Counted from the stretch's first letter, positions 29,318 through 37,995 are shown. The stretch is DNA of 38,249 nucleotides from a virus (IMGVR_UViG_3300037485_001599:1-38249); one strand, 5' to 3'. Made by a program: numbers and translations. Notes: generated by a model not told the origin, from the sequence alone.

Positions 29318-29580
29318 CGGTCAGAACTGACGCGGAATCCGTAACTGGCCCGATTCAGGAATACAGTCCCGCGATCGGTGCTGATGCGGTAACCATAGGA
29401 TGTCCGATTCGCAAAACGTGTTCCGGACGAGGTGTTGAGCCGGTAACCATAAGGGGTCTTGACGATGCTGGTGATGCGAGGAATGGCTAAGGCAATGGCG
29501 GCGGAATCGGAGTCGCCCGATTCCGCAGCGCCCACAGAAAGACCGGCGCAAATCGTCAGCAGCATCAAGGTCCTTTTCAT
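29314..29580 (-). CDS. Secreted repeat protein, moron on the opposite strand
   Basis: An 88-residue protein starting MKRTLMLLTICAGLSVGAA, a Sec signal peptide cleaved near residue 19. The mature part carries an 18-residue repeat with aromatic pairs: YGYRLNTSSGTRF (44-56), YGYRISTDRGTVF (62-74) and YGFRVSSDR (80-88). It is the only minus-strand gene within the rightward structural operon, the classic position of a moron expressed in the lysogen. A weak TTGTGA/TATGCG pair upstream could drive it from inside the next gene. Function unknown; the repeats suggest a small beta structure at the surface or in the periplasm. A frame to 29616 is rejected because it adds residues before the signal peptide. 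Confidence 0.65.
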   Translation of the reverse strand: MKRTLMLLTICAGLSVGAAESGDSDSAAIALAIPRITSIVKTPYGYRLNTSSGTRFANRTSYGYRISTDRGTVFLNRASYGFRVSSDR

Positions 29581-29608
29581 ACTCAATAGGGTCGCATAGA
29601 GAGGCAGC

Positions 29609-30124
29609 ATGGGCAATCACAAAGTCATTTCCGAGACATGGAAGGGGAAGGGCACAGCCGCCCCTCTGGCTCAGGCTCTTAACGCGATCGGCGGGGTTCT
29701 GAACAATGTCGAGAGCGGCGATGGGATCAATGCCTACGTCCGCAATGGCCGGCTGGTCATTGAATTAACGGGGGGCGGATCGGATGTTGATTTCTCGCTA
29801 TTCTGCTTCGGCTTCACCATCGCCGGCGCCACCGTCACGATCAAGGGTGGTGAAATGCAGTGGGGTGTGAATGATCCGAGCATAATGGAGGATGCCGGGC
29901 CAATTCCATTGACGGCTGACTACCAATACATCGGCATCGAGTTTGATCGAGACTCCCGTTCAATCGTAACGATCGGACCGGACGCGAACGCGTCACTCTT
30001 TCGGTCAGACTCCCAGAAGTTTAGGACATGGCTGCATCAATTCCGCCTGGTATCAGGGAAAGCATCGCTTCACCGCATCGGCCATCTAGGGAACTTTGAC
30101 ATCACAGGATGGTTCGGAGCATGA
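29609..30124 (+). CDS. Tail-region structural protein
   Basis: A 171-residue protein, ATG at 29609 after GAGAGGCAGC. It has an N-terminal helix (AAPLAQALNAIGGVLNNVESGDGINAYV) and then beta-rich sequence (RLVIELTGGG, ATVTIKGGEMQWG). The pattern resembles a small tail or fibre-attachment protein with a short coiled region. It starts 28 bp from the divergent moron gene and overlaps the next by 4 bp. No named family is recognised. Confidence 0.55.
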   Translation: MGNHKVISETWKGKGTAAPLAQALNAIGGVLNNVESGDGINAYVRNGRLVIELTGGGSDVDFSLFCFGFTIAGATVTIKGGEMQWGVNDPSIMEDAGPIPLTADYQYIGIEFDRDSRSIVTIGPDANASLFRSDSQKFRTWLHQFRLVSGKASLHRIGHLGNFDITGWFGA

Positions 30125-31893
30125 CCTGGTCCCGTACAGCCGCAGGAACCGCCATCCTGGCCGGGCTCGTCATCACCGGCGCCACGATCTGGCAAGGCGC
30201 CACGCGGCAGCAGGTGGCCACCGTCGACTGGCTGGAGATCGTTGAGGCATACCAGGAGCGCGCGGCGGCCGTCTACGTGCCCGCCAAGATCCGGACCAAC
30301 AGCGTCCCATGCTATGCCCCCGAGGCCCGGACCTATATCCATCATTGGGAGGGGACCAATGCGGTTTACACCAATTATCTGTCCTGGGTAAGCAACGCCG
30401 TGACCATCACCACCAACTGGTGGGTCAATCGGGAGAATTGGTGGGTGGATGATACTATGTGGCCGGAGCCTAGTCGGACGAATGAAAAAGTCGCCGTGGT
30501 CATTGGCCGCGTGTACGGCGACACCAACGTCTATGACCGGCCCGTCGCCAATTTCGTCATTGGCCGCCAATTCAGCCGAGAGGACGTCCAGGACGTGGTC
30601 ACCAACACCCTCGCCCTGATCCCGAAATTCATCGACCACACCAAGAACTCCAACGATAACTACCAAGCCTATTTCTCAAGCCCAAGCAACCCGACCTCCG
30701 TCCCGGCGCTGACGGTCACGGGCGTGTTTGCCAGACTGCAGGTGGGCAATCTGACGAACCTTCTCACGACAGTCCCCGGCCGCACAGACGCCGCCAGGAC
30801 CAATTGGGTCTATGCCTACACCAACTGGTGGCCATCCAATGGCGCGCCGCATGCCGTCTGCTACACCGGCAGCGAGTGGCACGCGGTCAGCCTGGCAACC
30901 AACTGGACGGCCACGAACGGCTACGCCTGGGCTTGGTACAGCAACGCCGCCCCACTCGCCGTGGCTGCCACGAACATCAAGGCAATCTACTCCACCACGC
31001 TCCCGGCGCAGGTGTACACGAACACGCTCATCGAGCTTGCCAAAATTCTCGCCTACCTGAAGGACACGGCAACGACGAATTACAACTGGACCAACACGAT
31101 CCAGACGGCGGAGGCGACGAACATCTACACATCCGGCGGACCTTTCGGATACACCTGGAACGGGTATTTCTATACCGACGGTTATGGCTGGCCAGCATGG
31201 GGCCCCGTCTATGATGCCGCCACGAATGGCGCGTTCCTGTCCTGGGAAGATCCGGGCGGCCGATTCTGGACGACAAACCCCGCGACGTTCGACGATGCGT
31301 TCATCACGCCCGCCATCACGACGAATAGCCTGGCGCCGATCCGGGCCTACACCTGGTGGTGGGACATGCGGCACATCGAGATCCTGTCTTTGCGGCAGGA
31401 CACCCCATCCCAGTACTCGAGCTGGTACAACACGTCGACCTGGTATGACGACGCCCGGTTCACCCTCACCAACAGGGCGTCCACGCTGGCGATCCGGCTC
31501 CCGCAGCCTGGCATTACAAACGTGACGGGATCTGCATTGCTCTATCTCAACACCTACCGATACGCGTATGATCAGGACAGCGGGCAGACGACAGCCGGCT
31601 ACGAAACCCCGCCAACAATGAGATCAACGAACTGGATATCCGGCCAGGCGACCACGCCGATGATTACCGGGATCGCTACCACCAATGACCTGCAGGCTCC
31701 AACGAATTACGGGACAACCCGATCGGTGACCTACAATGACGGATACGGGGTGAATCCTAGAACAGCGACCGCACAAGAGGATTCGAGGAGGAGCTATTAC
31801 CCTGACAGGTCCGGGAACATTTCAAAAACCATGAGCGTCCGGCAGTGCATTCTGTCCTGGCAATTCCGGCACTGCACGAACTCTATTCCATAG
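30121..31893 (+). CDS. Large Thr/Asn/Trp-rich surface or receptor-binding protein
   Basis: A 590-residue protein starting MTWSRTAAGTAILAGLVITGATIW, an N-terminal membrane or signal segment. The rest is rich in TN pairs and aromatics (TNWWVNRENWW, TNWVYAYTNWW, AWAWYSN, YTWWWDMR), with almost no Lys. This composition fits an extracellular beta-structured binding protein. Between tape measure and fibre genes it may be the receptor-binding or baseplate spike protein, or an exported surface protein. The C-terminal part (MSVRQCILSWQFRHCTNSIP) has paired Cys. No family is recognised. Confidence 0.6.
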   Translation: MTWSRTAAGTAILAGLVITGATIWQGATRQQVATVDWLEIVEAYQERAAAVYVPAKIRTNSVPCYAPEARTYIHHWEGTNAVYTNYLSWVSNAVTITTNWWVNRENWWVDDTMWPEPSRTNEKVAVVIGRVYGDTNVYDRPVANFVIGRQFSREDVQDVVTNTLALIPKFIDHTKNSNDNYQAYFSSPSNPTSVPALTVTGVFARLQVGNLTNLLTTVPGRTDAARTNWVYAYTNWWPSNGAPHAVCYTGSEWHAVSLATNWTATNGYAWAWYSNAAPLAVAATNIKAIYSTTLPAQVYTNTLIELAKILAYLKDTATTNYNWTNTIQTAEATNIYTSGGPFGYTWNGYFYTDGYGWPAWGPVYDAATNGAFLSWEDPGGRFWTTNPATFDDAFITPAITTNSLAPIRAYTWWWDMRHIEILSLRQDTPSQYSSWYNTSTWYDDARFTLTNRASTLAIRLPQPGITNVTGSALLYLNTYRYAYDQDSGQTTAGYETPPTMRSTNWISGQATTPMITGIATTNDLQAPTNYGTTRSVTYNDGYGVNPRTATAQEDSRRSYYPDRSGNISKTMSVRQCILSWQFRHCTNSIP

Positions 31894-31896
31894 TCG

Positions 31897-31917
31897 TTTT
31901 CTTCCAGTTCTTCCACG
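31897..31917 (+). repeat. 21-bp repeat TTTTCTTCCAGTTCTTCCACG
   Basis: It is identical to the minus-strand copy at 7686-7706. Here it is followed by an ACGGGCC/GGCCCGT hairpin (31915-31936) in the 64-bp gap between tail genes. It may be a dispersed host or phage element or part of a terminator. Confidence 0.75.
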
Positions 31918-31957
31918 GGCCGTGGCGCGGGCCCGTCGCTTATGGGAGGCTCGACAC

Positions 31958-32548
31958 ATGACAACCCTCAACCGGGCCATCAAGTGGTACATCAACGGCG
32001 ATCTTCCTGGCGGCCGCAATGCGCTGCTCGATGGCGTCACCCCCAATCCCCCCAACATCAAGCCGACGTTAATGCAGGGCGATCAAACAGCCATCCAGCT
32101 TTACTTCCGCAAGATGGGCGCCGTGGGCGTTGACACCACCGCCTATACCCTCGACGCCGGCTATACCCTCTATCTCGTCGGTAAACTCGCCTCCGCCCTT
32201 GACGACGGAGCCGTCCTCTTCTCCGTCTCTTCATGGACCAGTCCCGGAGAAGGCGAGGAGCACTATTCCGGAACACTCAACCTCAACACCGCCGAGATTG
32301 ATGCAGCCTTCGCCGCCACAACCGAGTCCGATACCATCGATGTGTCCGTGGACATCGAATACCGAGACGCCGGCAACACCGAGCGCGTAACCTACCGGGC
32401 CGACATACAGATTTGCCGCCAGGTCTATCAGGGCTCTGAGGCCGTGCCCACGCCAAACCTGCTCAACACATTCGAGAGCCCCGGCGGCTACATTTTCCAA
32501 CTCTCCATCACCGATGACGGACAAATCCAGATCGTGAGGGCGCAATGA
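31958..32548 (+). CDS. Tail/baseplate-type structural protein (BppU-like)
   Basis: A 196-residue protein starting at ATG 31958 (MTTLNRAIKWYINGDLPGGRNAL) after GGGAGGCTCGACAC. It has alternating strands with LYFRKMGAVGVDTTAYTLDAGYTLYLV and a VSVDIEYRDAGNTERVTYRADIQI finish, an Ig-like beta sandwich like those in upper-baseplate (BppU/DUF2479) proteins. It probably anchors fibres. It overlaps the next gene by 4 bp. Confidence 0.55.
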   Translation: MTTLNRAIKWYINGDLPGGRNALLDGVTPNPPNIKPTLMQGDQTAIQLYFRKMGAVGVDTTAYTLDAGYTLYLVGKLASALDDGAVLFSVSSWTSPGEGEEHYSGTLNLNTAEIDAAFAATTESDTIDVSVDIEYRDAGNTERVTYRADIQICRQVYQGSEAVPTPNLLNTFESPGGYIFQLSITDDGQIQIVRAQ

Positions 32549-33861
32549 TGTCTACGACACTCAGTACATCCAGACCTTTGTTCTTCAGCCTAATGTCTGT
32601 AGTCTGTAGTCTATGGTCTCTCACTTCCCCCGCCCAGGCCCCCAGCGGCGCCGTCTACCGCGCCGTCATGGTCTCCACCAATACCGGTCGCCTGGTCGGC
32701 GCGGACACAAGCTTTGCCGCCGCTAACGGCCTCTCGACCACGACCGACGTGGGCATTGTCTCCACAGCGGCCGCCGCCGCCATGTCTACCGGAACGGCCG
32801 CCCAGGTGTCAGCCAATTTCGCAATGGCCACCGGCACGGCAGCCCAGGCATCAGCCAGCGCCGCCATGAGCACTGGAACGGCAGCCCAGGCATCAGCAGA
32901 CGCGGCGATGGCAACGGGCATGGCGGCTCAGGCGAGCGCGGACGCCGCCGTACAAACAAACAACGTAACCTACACTCAAACCGTGGCCTTGGCCGCGGGC
33001 GCATTGCAGGCTGAGGCGGATACGCCGTCCTCGGTTTTCGAGCGGTCACTTATCCGCACAAACGCTACGCCGCTTTCTCTACCGGGGGGGGACGGCTTTT
33101 ATATTTCAGAGATATTCCCATCAGTTACATGGGGACCGGCGTGGATATACAACGGAATAACGAATCTGCTTAGTCTCGGCGGCGGGGGCAATAATAGAGC
33201 GCTGTTTATCTTCTACGACACCGGAGGCGGTGCGCAAGTGTTCGACACAGAGAACCCGCCAACCGCCGAGCAGTCGGGGGCCGTGTCCATCACCGACGCG
33301 ACGTACACGCAGACAGTGGCACTGGCGGGGAGCGCATTGCAGGCGGAGGCGGATACGCTGGCAACGGTTACGGCGCGGGGGAATCGCACGGCAGCTGATC
33401 TGATTGTCGGCATTACGTCGGCGAATCGGGCTCGGATCGGTATTGACGGTGAGATCGGAAACGCGACTAATTCGCTTTCGCTAGGGCCTTATGCAGCTTC
33501 GGGGGGATATTCTGCGTCCGGTGGCGCATACATTCAAATTTTTGGTAATGAGGCAGGCGGCGCGGCGGTAAAGGGAACGCTGCTTCTTTCATCTGGTACC
33601 GGAACCAACGACGGCGCCACGATAGACTTCCGAGCAGCAGGCACAACGGCAGGACTTCTCCGATATAGCGGCACATGGGATTTCAAAGGTAACACGCTAT
33701 CCAACATCGTATTCGGCGCGGGGGTAAACGGTAGCACCCTAACCGGCATCACCGCTTCGCAGGTGGGAGCAATCGACACCACCAGCGTCACTTGGCGCAC
33801 CAACCAGGTGCTGGGAATCGACGGCACCACCAACACCCTCATTTATCTGGGGGCGCCGTGA
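32545..33861 (+). CDS. Tail fibre-like protein with signal peptide and Ala-rich repeats
   Basis: A 438-residue protein. Residues 1-31 form a Sec-type signal peptide (SLMSVVCSLWSLTSPAQA), partly encoded by a 7-nt repeat. Residues ~76-135 are a 14-residue repeat of the type AAMSTGTAAQASAD, likely trimeric coiled coil. A second, longer duplication is VTYTQTVALAAGALQAEADT and TYTQTVALAGSALQAEADT. The C-terminus is Gly/Ser/Thr beta structure (SLSLGPYAASGGYSASGGAYIQI). It is probably a fibre shaft plus receptor-binding tip. The stop overlaps the next GTG start. Confidence 0.65.
   Translation: MMSTTLSTSRPLFFSLMSVVCSLWSLTSPAQAPSGAVYRAVMVSTNTGRLVGADTSFAAANGLSTTTDVGIVSTAAAAAMSTGTAAQVSANFAMATGTAAQASASAAMSTGTAAQASADAAMATGMAAQASADAAVQTNNVTYTQTVALAAGALQAEADTPSSVFERSLIRTNATPLSLPGGDGFYISEIFPSVTWGPAWIYNGITNLLSLGGGGNNRALFIFYDTGGGAQVFDTENPPTAEQSGAVSITDATYTQTVALAGSALQAEADTLATVTARGNRTAADLIVGITSANRARIGIDGEIGNATNSLSLGPYAASGGYSASGGAYIQIFGNEAGGAAVKGTLLLSSGTGTNDGATIDFRAAGTTAGLLRYSGTWDFKGNTLSNIVFGAGVNGSTLTGITASQVGAIDTTSVTWRTNQVLGIDGTTNTLIYLGAP
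32594..32621 (+). repeat. Four tandem heptamers inside the fibre signal peptide
   Basis: TGTCTGT-AGTCTGT-AGTCTAT-GGTCTCT. It is read as part of the hydrophobic core (MSVVCSLWSL). Loss or gain of one unit would shift the frame of the whole fibre gene. Confidence 0.75.
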
Positions 33862-36326
33862 GGCATTTGGTATCCATTCTCATTGCGGCCGCGATCCCAA
33901 CCCTGGCTGATATCGCGCCGGTGATCTCCTGGCAGGTGGACACTGCCAAACAGAAGGCATTCCCCCTGGCCATTCGCCGGGGAGAAACGGTCATCCTGGA
34001 GGCACGGCATGATCTGGACTTCACCGGGGCAACCAACGCCATGCTGGAGTATCGCCCCATCGGCTCGACAGCGCGTCCCTACGTGGCCACAGGTACCCTC
34101 TACAATGCCACGTCAGGCGTCGTCCGGGTCCGCTGGGATTCGACCACGGAGGGCACGAACAGCGCCTATCAATACGAGATCGTTGTGCGCTCATCAAACG
34201 CCGACGTGCGCCGGGCCTTCGGGACCATCACCATTCTCGATTCCATGGCCGGAGACGGCATTCTGCCGACTCCACCAAGCGGTACCGGCGACACCCTGGC
34301 CCCGTCATCCCCCGAGGGCGTCTATCCCAATGACATCGCCCCGATCAAAGCGTGGACCGTCAGCACTGACGAACCGACAACCTATAACCTGCCCCTCATC
34401 CAGGGGGAAACGATTATCCTACAGCCGACGTTCGACGGGCTCGATTTATCGGGAGCGGCGGCCGTCGCCTTGCGCTACAGGCCCATCGGCGCGTCTGGAT
34501 GGCACTACGTAGCCCCCGGCACCATTCACAACGCCACGGGCGGCGTGGTCCGGGTCCGCTGGAACTCAGCCATCGAAGGGACCAACTCCACCTACCAATA
34601 CGAGATCGCCGTCCAGAGCGCCTCGGCCATGCTCCTGCGGTCGTTTGGCACAATCTCCATCCGTCCATCCCTGTCCGGATCCTCAACCTCAATGCCCACA
34701 CGTGTGACCACGTTCGACTGGGCCACGGTCGACCACGTCAACATCGGCAGCGCCCCATTCCTCTCTCAGGTTGCCCTGGCCCCGTTTGCATCATTCTGGG
34801 CCAGCCTGACCAACGGAACAGCCAATCTTAACGTCGGCAGTATCCTGGTAGACGGGCAACCGATCGGCTCCGGAGGCGGCGGGATCGGGAGCTACACCAA
34901 CACGGAGATCGACGGCGTCTCCCACACCAACAGCGTCCGGATCGGGAATGGGTCAAACCTCACATGGCGGCTGCGCGGAGGCGTCTGGTGCCCCGACGTC
35001 CCGATTGTAGTGGGACCTCAGGGGATTCAAGGGATACAGGGATTGCCAGGTCAGGCAGTCACCAACGTGACGATTACAGTCACCACCAACCTCAACATCA
35101 TGACGATGACGATTACCAACATCACCATCGGCGGCGGCGGGGGTGTGGGCAGTTTCACGAATTTCTCGATCAATGGCGTGCCGAATAGCAGCGGCGTGAT
35201 GATCGGCGACTCCGTGAACTCACAATGGACCCAGGGGACGGATGGCGTCTGGCGCGTGGATATGTCAACGAACCAGACTCAATGGGTCATCAATGGGGAG
35301 CACATCGGCGGCGTGGACAGCAATGGGATCACGCTCCTCAAAGGCTCGCTCAGGCTCTTTGAGGAGGACCTTGACTGCAACGTGCGCCTGTACGACGGCT
35401 CGCGTCTGGTGCCCAGCCTCACATTCTGGGGGCATACCAATGAGTGGGGCCTCTACGCCAGGGGCTACAATGGCACCACCGTGGCCGGCTGGTCCCAGGC
35501 CGGTACCGAGATCGGTCTGCTTCATGGCGGCGGCATCAAACTGATGACGACCAATGCGGCATTCGAGGGGCGGCTGATCGGCGATCTCTCCGGGGCCACC
35601 GGCTACCCTGAGCCGGTATTTGCAGCCTGGCGGACGAACATGTCGTTCACCGCGCTGACGCTGTCCAACATGGTCGTGACGCCTGGCTCGTTGGTCGTCA
35701 AAGACCCCTACATGGTCAGTCGGTCAATCCTCAATCAGTCCGGATTTTCCTACTATGACGCCGGCGGCGTATCGCGGGTTACCATTGGGAACGATATCCT
35801 GGTGAAAAACGCATTAGGATTGACCGCCACGAAGATCGAACCCTCGGCCCTGACGTTTTACGACCCTGCCAGCAGTATGCCATTGAACCTCATCGATTCA
35901 TCGTCCCTCACGATCAAGGCGTCAAATGGCAATACGATGTTGGACGTCAACGCCGTCTCGGGGTTCAGATGCTTCGATAATGGGACGTATCTCCTGAGAT
36001 CGCAACTGAACTACTTCGGGCTGACCCTGGCCGACACGGCGGGGACGAGCGTCTTTACTGTGGACGCATCGACTGGCTATGCAACCATGCGCGGCGGTTC
36101 CATCACCAACAGCGGAGACCTATCATTCTACGGCGGTGGCGGGAGCAATACCTGCAAGATCACCGGATCAACGGGCGCGGTCACAATCCGAGGCCAAGAT
36201 AGCGACGCGCGGTACGTGCGCGTCTACACCAACTGGTTCTCGGGCGTGCTGACCAACCTTTTCGGCGGCAAAACAAACATCTGCCGCTATCAATACGGAT
36301 CACTCACCAACATGACTACCCTATAA
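33858..36326 (+). CDS. Large tail fibre with duplicated beta domains and collagen-like stretch
   Basis: An 822-residue protein from GTG 33858, which overlaps the upstream stop (GTGA). Residues 1-17 resemble a signal peptide (RHLVSILIAAAIPTLA). Two tandem ~150-residue beta domains follow, each with LEYRPIG/LRYRPIG, TLYNATSGVVRVRW/TIHNATGGVVRVRW and YQYEI. Around residue 395 comes a collagen-like GPQGIQGIQGLPGQ. The rest is glycine- and asparagine-rich beta sequence with WVINGEH, ITLLKGSL and STGYATMRGG segments typical of phage fibres and needles. It is likely the main fibre. Confidence 0.72.
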   Translation: MRHLVSILIAAAIPTLADIAPVISWQVDTAKQKAFPLAIRRGETVILEARHDLDFTGATNAMLEYRPIGSTARPYVATGTLYNATSGVVRVRWDSTTEGTNSAYQYEIVVRSSNADVRRAFGTITILDSMAGDGILPTPPSGTGDTLAPSSPEGVYPNDIAPIKAWTVSTDEPTTYNLPLIQGETIILQPTFDGLDLSGAAAVALRYRPIGASGWHYVAPGTIHNATGGVVRVRWNSAIEGTNSTYQYEIAVQSASAMLLRSFGTISIRPSLSGSSTSMPTRVTTFDWATVDHVNIGSAPFLSQVALAPFASFWASLTNGTANLNVGSILVDGQPIGSGGGGIGSYTNTEIDGVSHTNSVRIGNGSNLTWRLRGGVWCPDVPIVVGPQGIQGIQGLPGQAVTNVTITVTTNLNIMTMTITNITIGGGGGVGSFTNFSINGVPNSSGVMIGDSVNSQWTQGTDGVWRVDMSTNQTQWVINGEHIGGVDSNGITLLKGSLRLFEEDLDCNVRLYDGSRLVPSLTFWGHTNEWGLYARGYNGTTVAGWSQAGTEIGLLHGGGIKLMTTNAAFEGRLIGDLSGATGYPEPVFAAWRTNMSFTALTLSNMVVTPGSLVVKDPYMVSRSILNQSGFSYYDAGGVSRVTIGNDILVKNALGLTATKIEPSALTFYDPASSMPLNLIDSSSLTIKASNGNTMLDVNAVSGFRCFDNGTYLLRSQLNYFGLTLADTAGTSVFTVDASTGYATMRGGSITNSGDLSFYGGGGSNTCKITGSTGAVTIRGQDSDARYVRVYTNWFSGVLTNLFGGKTNICRYQYGSLTNMTTL

Positions 36327-36336
36327 GGAGACCGCG

Positions 36337-36630
36337 ATGCTGCATCAATTGCCCACCCCTATTCCCGCGAATTACAGCTATGACGCGGTCCGGATCGAGA
36401 ACATGCGCTACGACGGCAGCCAGTACACGGCCGACGTGTTCGGAGTTTCAGGTGGTCAGCCGCTCCCGTTGATCATCGGGACTCCCTCGGGCCTGCAACG
36501 GATAACTCAATGCGTGATCACCGATGCCGAGATCGATGAGGTGTTGTTGGCCCATCCCGAGATAACCGTGCGCATGGATGCCGGTCTCTTCCGAGCGATG
36601 GAACGCCTGTATGCGCTGGTTCAATCATGA
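36337..36630 (+). CDS. Small tail-region protein
   Basis: A 97-residue protein with ATAAGGAGACCGCG before the ATG. The first half is beta-like with aromatics (YSYDAVRIENMRYDGSQYTADVF), the second helical (VITDAEIDEVLLAHPEITVRMDAGLFRAMERLYALV). It follows the fibre gene and overlaps the lipoprotein gene by 4 bp, so it might be a fibre chaperone or accessory. No family is recognised. Confidence 0.5.
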   Translation: MLHQLPTPIPANYSYDAVRIENMRYDGSQYTADVFGVSGGQPLPLIIGTPSGLQRITQCVITDAEIDEVLLAHPEITVRMDAGLFRAMERLYALVQS

Positions 36631-37448
36631 GATTCGCCCGCATAGGTCTGCTGGGAGTACTGCTGCTGGGAGGCTGCGTTTCGACGCCGCCAGTTTTCCC
36701 GCCACGCTGGCAGATCGGCGTACCCATCGCCGATGCCGCCCCCGCGCGCGGAACAGTCTGGCTCCGGCATGACGGCAAAGCGGCCGAGGATGGCAACTCA
36801 TACGTCATCGAGTTCGGTGCGGTGACCAACACCTATTCAGGGCTTCCCGAAAATGCCGCCTATGACGCTGACCTGGCGACCAACCGCTGGCCGGCGCGTC
36901 GGTGCCATATCGACCTGTCGATCGATGGTGGATCGAACTGGATCCGGAGGATCGCCTACGGGGCGCAGGTGGATGAGTCCAGGGTGGGCGGTCAGTTCAC
37001 ATGGAGCCCGCCCGAGGATTACTCGCTACTGACCAGCAATGCCATCCTGCGGGCCGTTCTGCTGGATGCTGGCCCCTGGCCTACTCGGACGCCCGCCATG
37101 CCCTACGATCTCCAGCCTGGGGCCGTTCCCAAATCCCCGCCATTTTCAATTGTGGGCTGCACCATCGATTACCCAGCGGGCGGCATCCTCTGGCAAGGCA
37201 GCCAGGTGCAAATGACCTGGCGTCAATTGGGCGGCGGATCGGTCTGGAACCTGTATTGGCTGACTCCGGACAGCGCCGGGATCGATGTCGGCCACTGGAT
37301 GACGACGATCAGCAATGTCGTGACGGGGTCCAACTCCAAATACATCTCGCTCAGCGCGCCCGAGGCGGCGCAGGTCAAACTGGCGCTGGTGTCCGTGTCC
37401 GAACCCTCGATCATTGGCTATTCCCAACCCTTTACGGTGGACCCATGA
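36627..37448 (+). CDS. Predicted outer-membrane lipoprotein
   Basis: A 273-residue protein with a clear lipoprotein signal: MRFARIGLLGVLLLGGC with Cys17 in an LLGGC lipobox. The mature part is beta-rich with repeated aromatics (GTVWLRHDG, QFTWSPPED, MTWRQLGG) and ends in a SVSEPSIIGYSQPFTV strand. In the lysogen it would be exported and lipidated; candidate roles are superinfection exclusion by masking the receptor or altering the cell surface. It overlaps the regulator gene by 4 bp. Confidence 0.65.
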   Translation: MRFARIGLLGVLLLGGCVSTPPVFPPRWQIGVPIADAAPARGTVWLRHDGKAAEDGNSYVIEFGAVTNTYSGLPENAAYDADLATNRWPARRCHIDLSIDGGSNWIRRIAYGAQVDESRVGGQFTWSPPEDYSLLTSNAILRAVLLDAGPWPTRTPAMPYDLQPGAVPKSPPFSIVGCTIDYPAGGILWQGSQVQMTWRQLGGGSVWNLYWLTPDSAGIDVGHWMTTISNVVTGSNSKYISLSAPEAAQVKLALVSVSEPSIIGYSQPFTVDP

Positions 37449-37987
37449 ACGCGCTGACGCATGTTGTTGAGGGCGGATCGGGATCCACGCTGTCACCCAA
37501 GGCGGAAGCGGTTCTCAGGTACCTGATGGATCACCCGAACCGCACTCATGCGAGAGATGAGATCGCAAAGGTAATCGGGTCTACTATTGGCGGCCGGTCA
37601 ATCGACACCTATGTGGCGATGGTCAGGAAGGCCCTGGGACCGATCCTGCGAGACAACATCGTGGTCGAACACGGAGAAGGCGCCTATGGCTGGTACGGGG
37701 AGCCGGTGGACCTCACCCCGGCGGTTTCGTCGTCGTCCAGGGCGAAAAGCAACGATCCGATCTCCCGTTACGCGGTTGTGACCGTTCCAGAGGTGGCAAA
37801 GCGCCTGGGCATTTCAGAGGCGGCCGTCAAGTATTCCGAACGCCGCGCCCTGGCAAAACTCCGGGCCAGACCCGAACTCAAGCAAGCCTGGTCCGAACTG
37901 TTGAGTTGTCATCAAAGGTTCACCTACGACCCATTCCAGGAAGTCTGGTTGTTTTCGGTATCCTCTTCCCATCAGTCTGCCGTATAA
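37445..37987 (+). CDS. Two-domain DNA-binding regulator (OmpR-like wing plus sigma region 4-like)
   Basis: A 180-residue protein. Residues ~14-82 resemble the OmpR/PhoB C-terminal winged helix: LSPKAEAVLRYLMDHPN, GRSIDTYVAMVRKALG and VVEHGEGAYGWYG. Residues ~105-140 resemble a sigma-70 region 4 helix-turn-helix (VTVPEVAKRLGISEAAVKYSERRALAKLRA). It lacks a receiver domain and core sigma regions. At the far right end, last in the rightward operon, it may activate late genes or an end-proximal promoter. Starts ATG 37445, coupled to the lipoprotein gene. Confidence 0.6.
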   Translation: MNALTHVVEGGSGSTLSPKAEAVLRYLMDHPNRTHARDEIAKVIGSTIGGRSIDTYVAMVRKALGPILRDNIVVEHGEGAYGWYGEPVDLTPAVSSSSRAKSNDPISRYAVVTVPEVAKRLGISEAAVKYSERRALAKLRARPELKQAWSELLSCHQRFTYDPFQEVWLFSVSSSHQSAV

Positions 37988-37995
37988 CTGCACAA

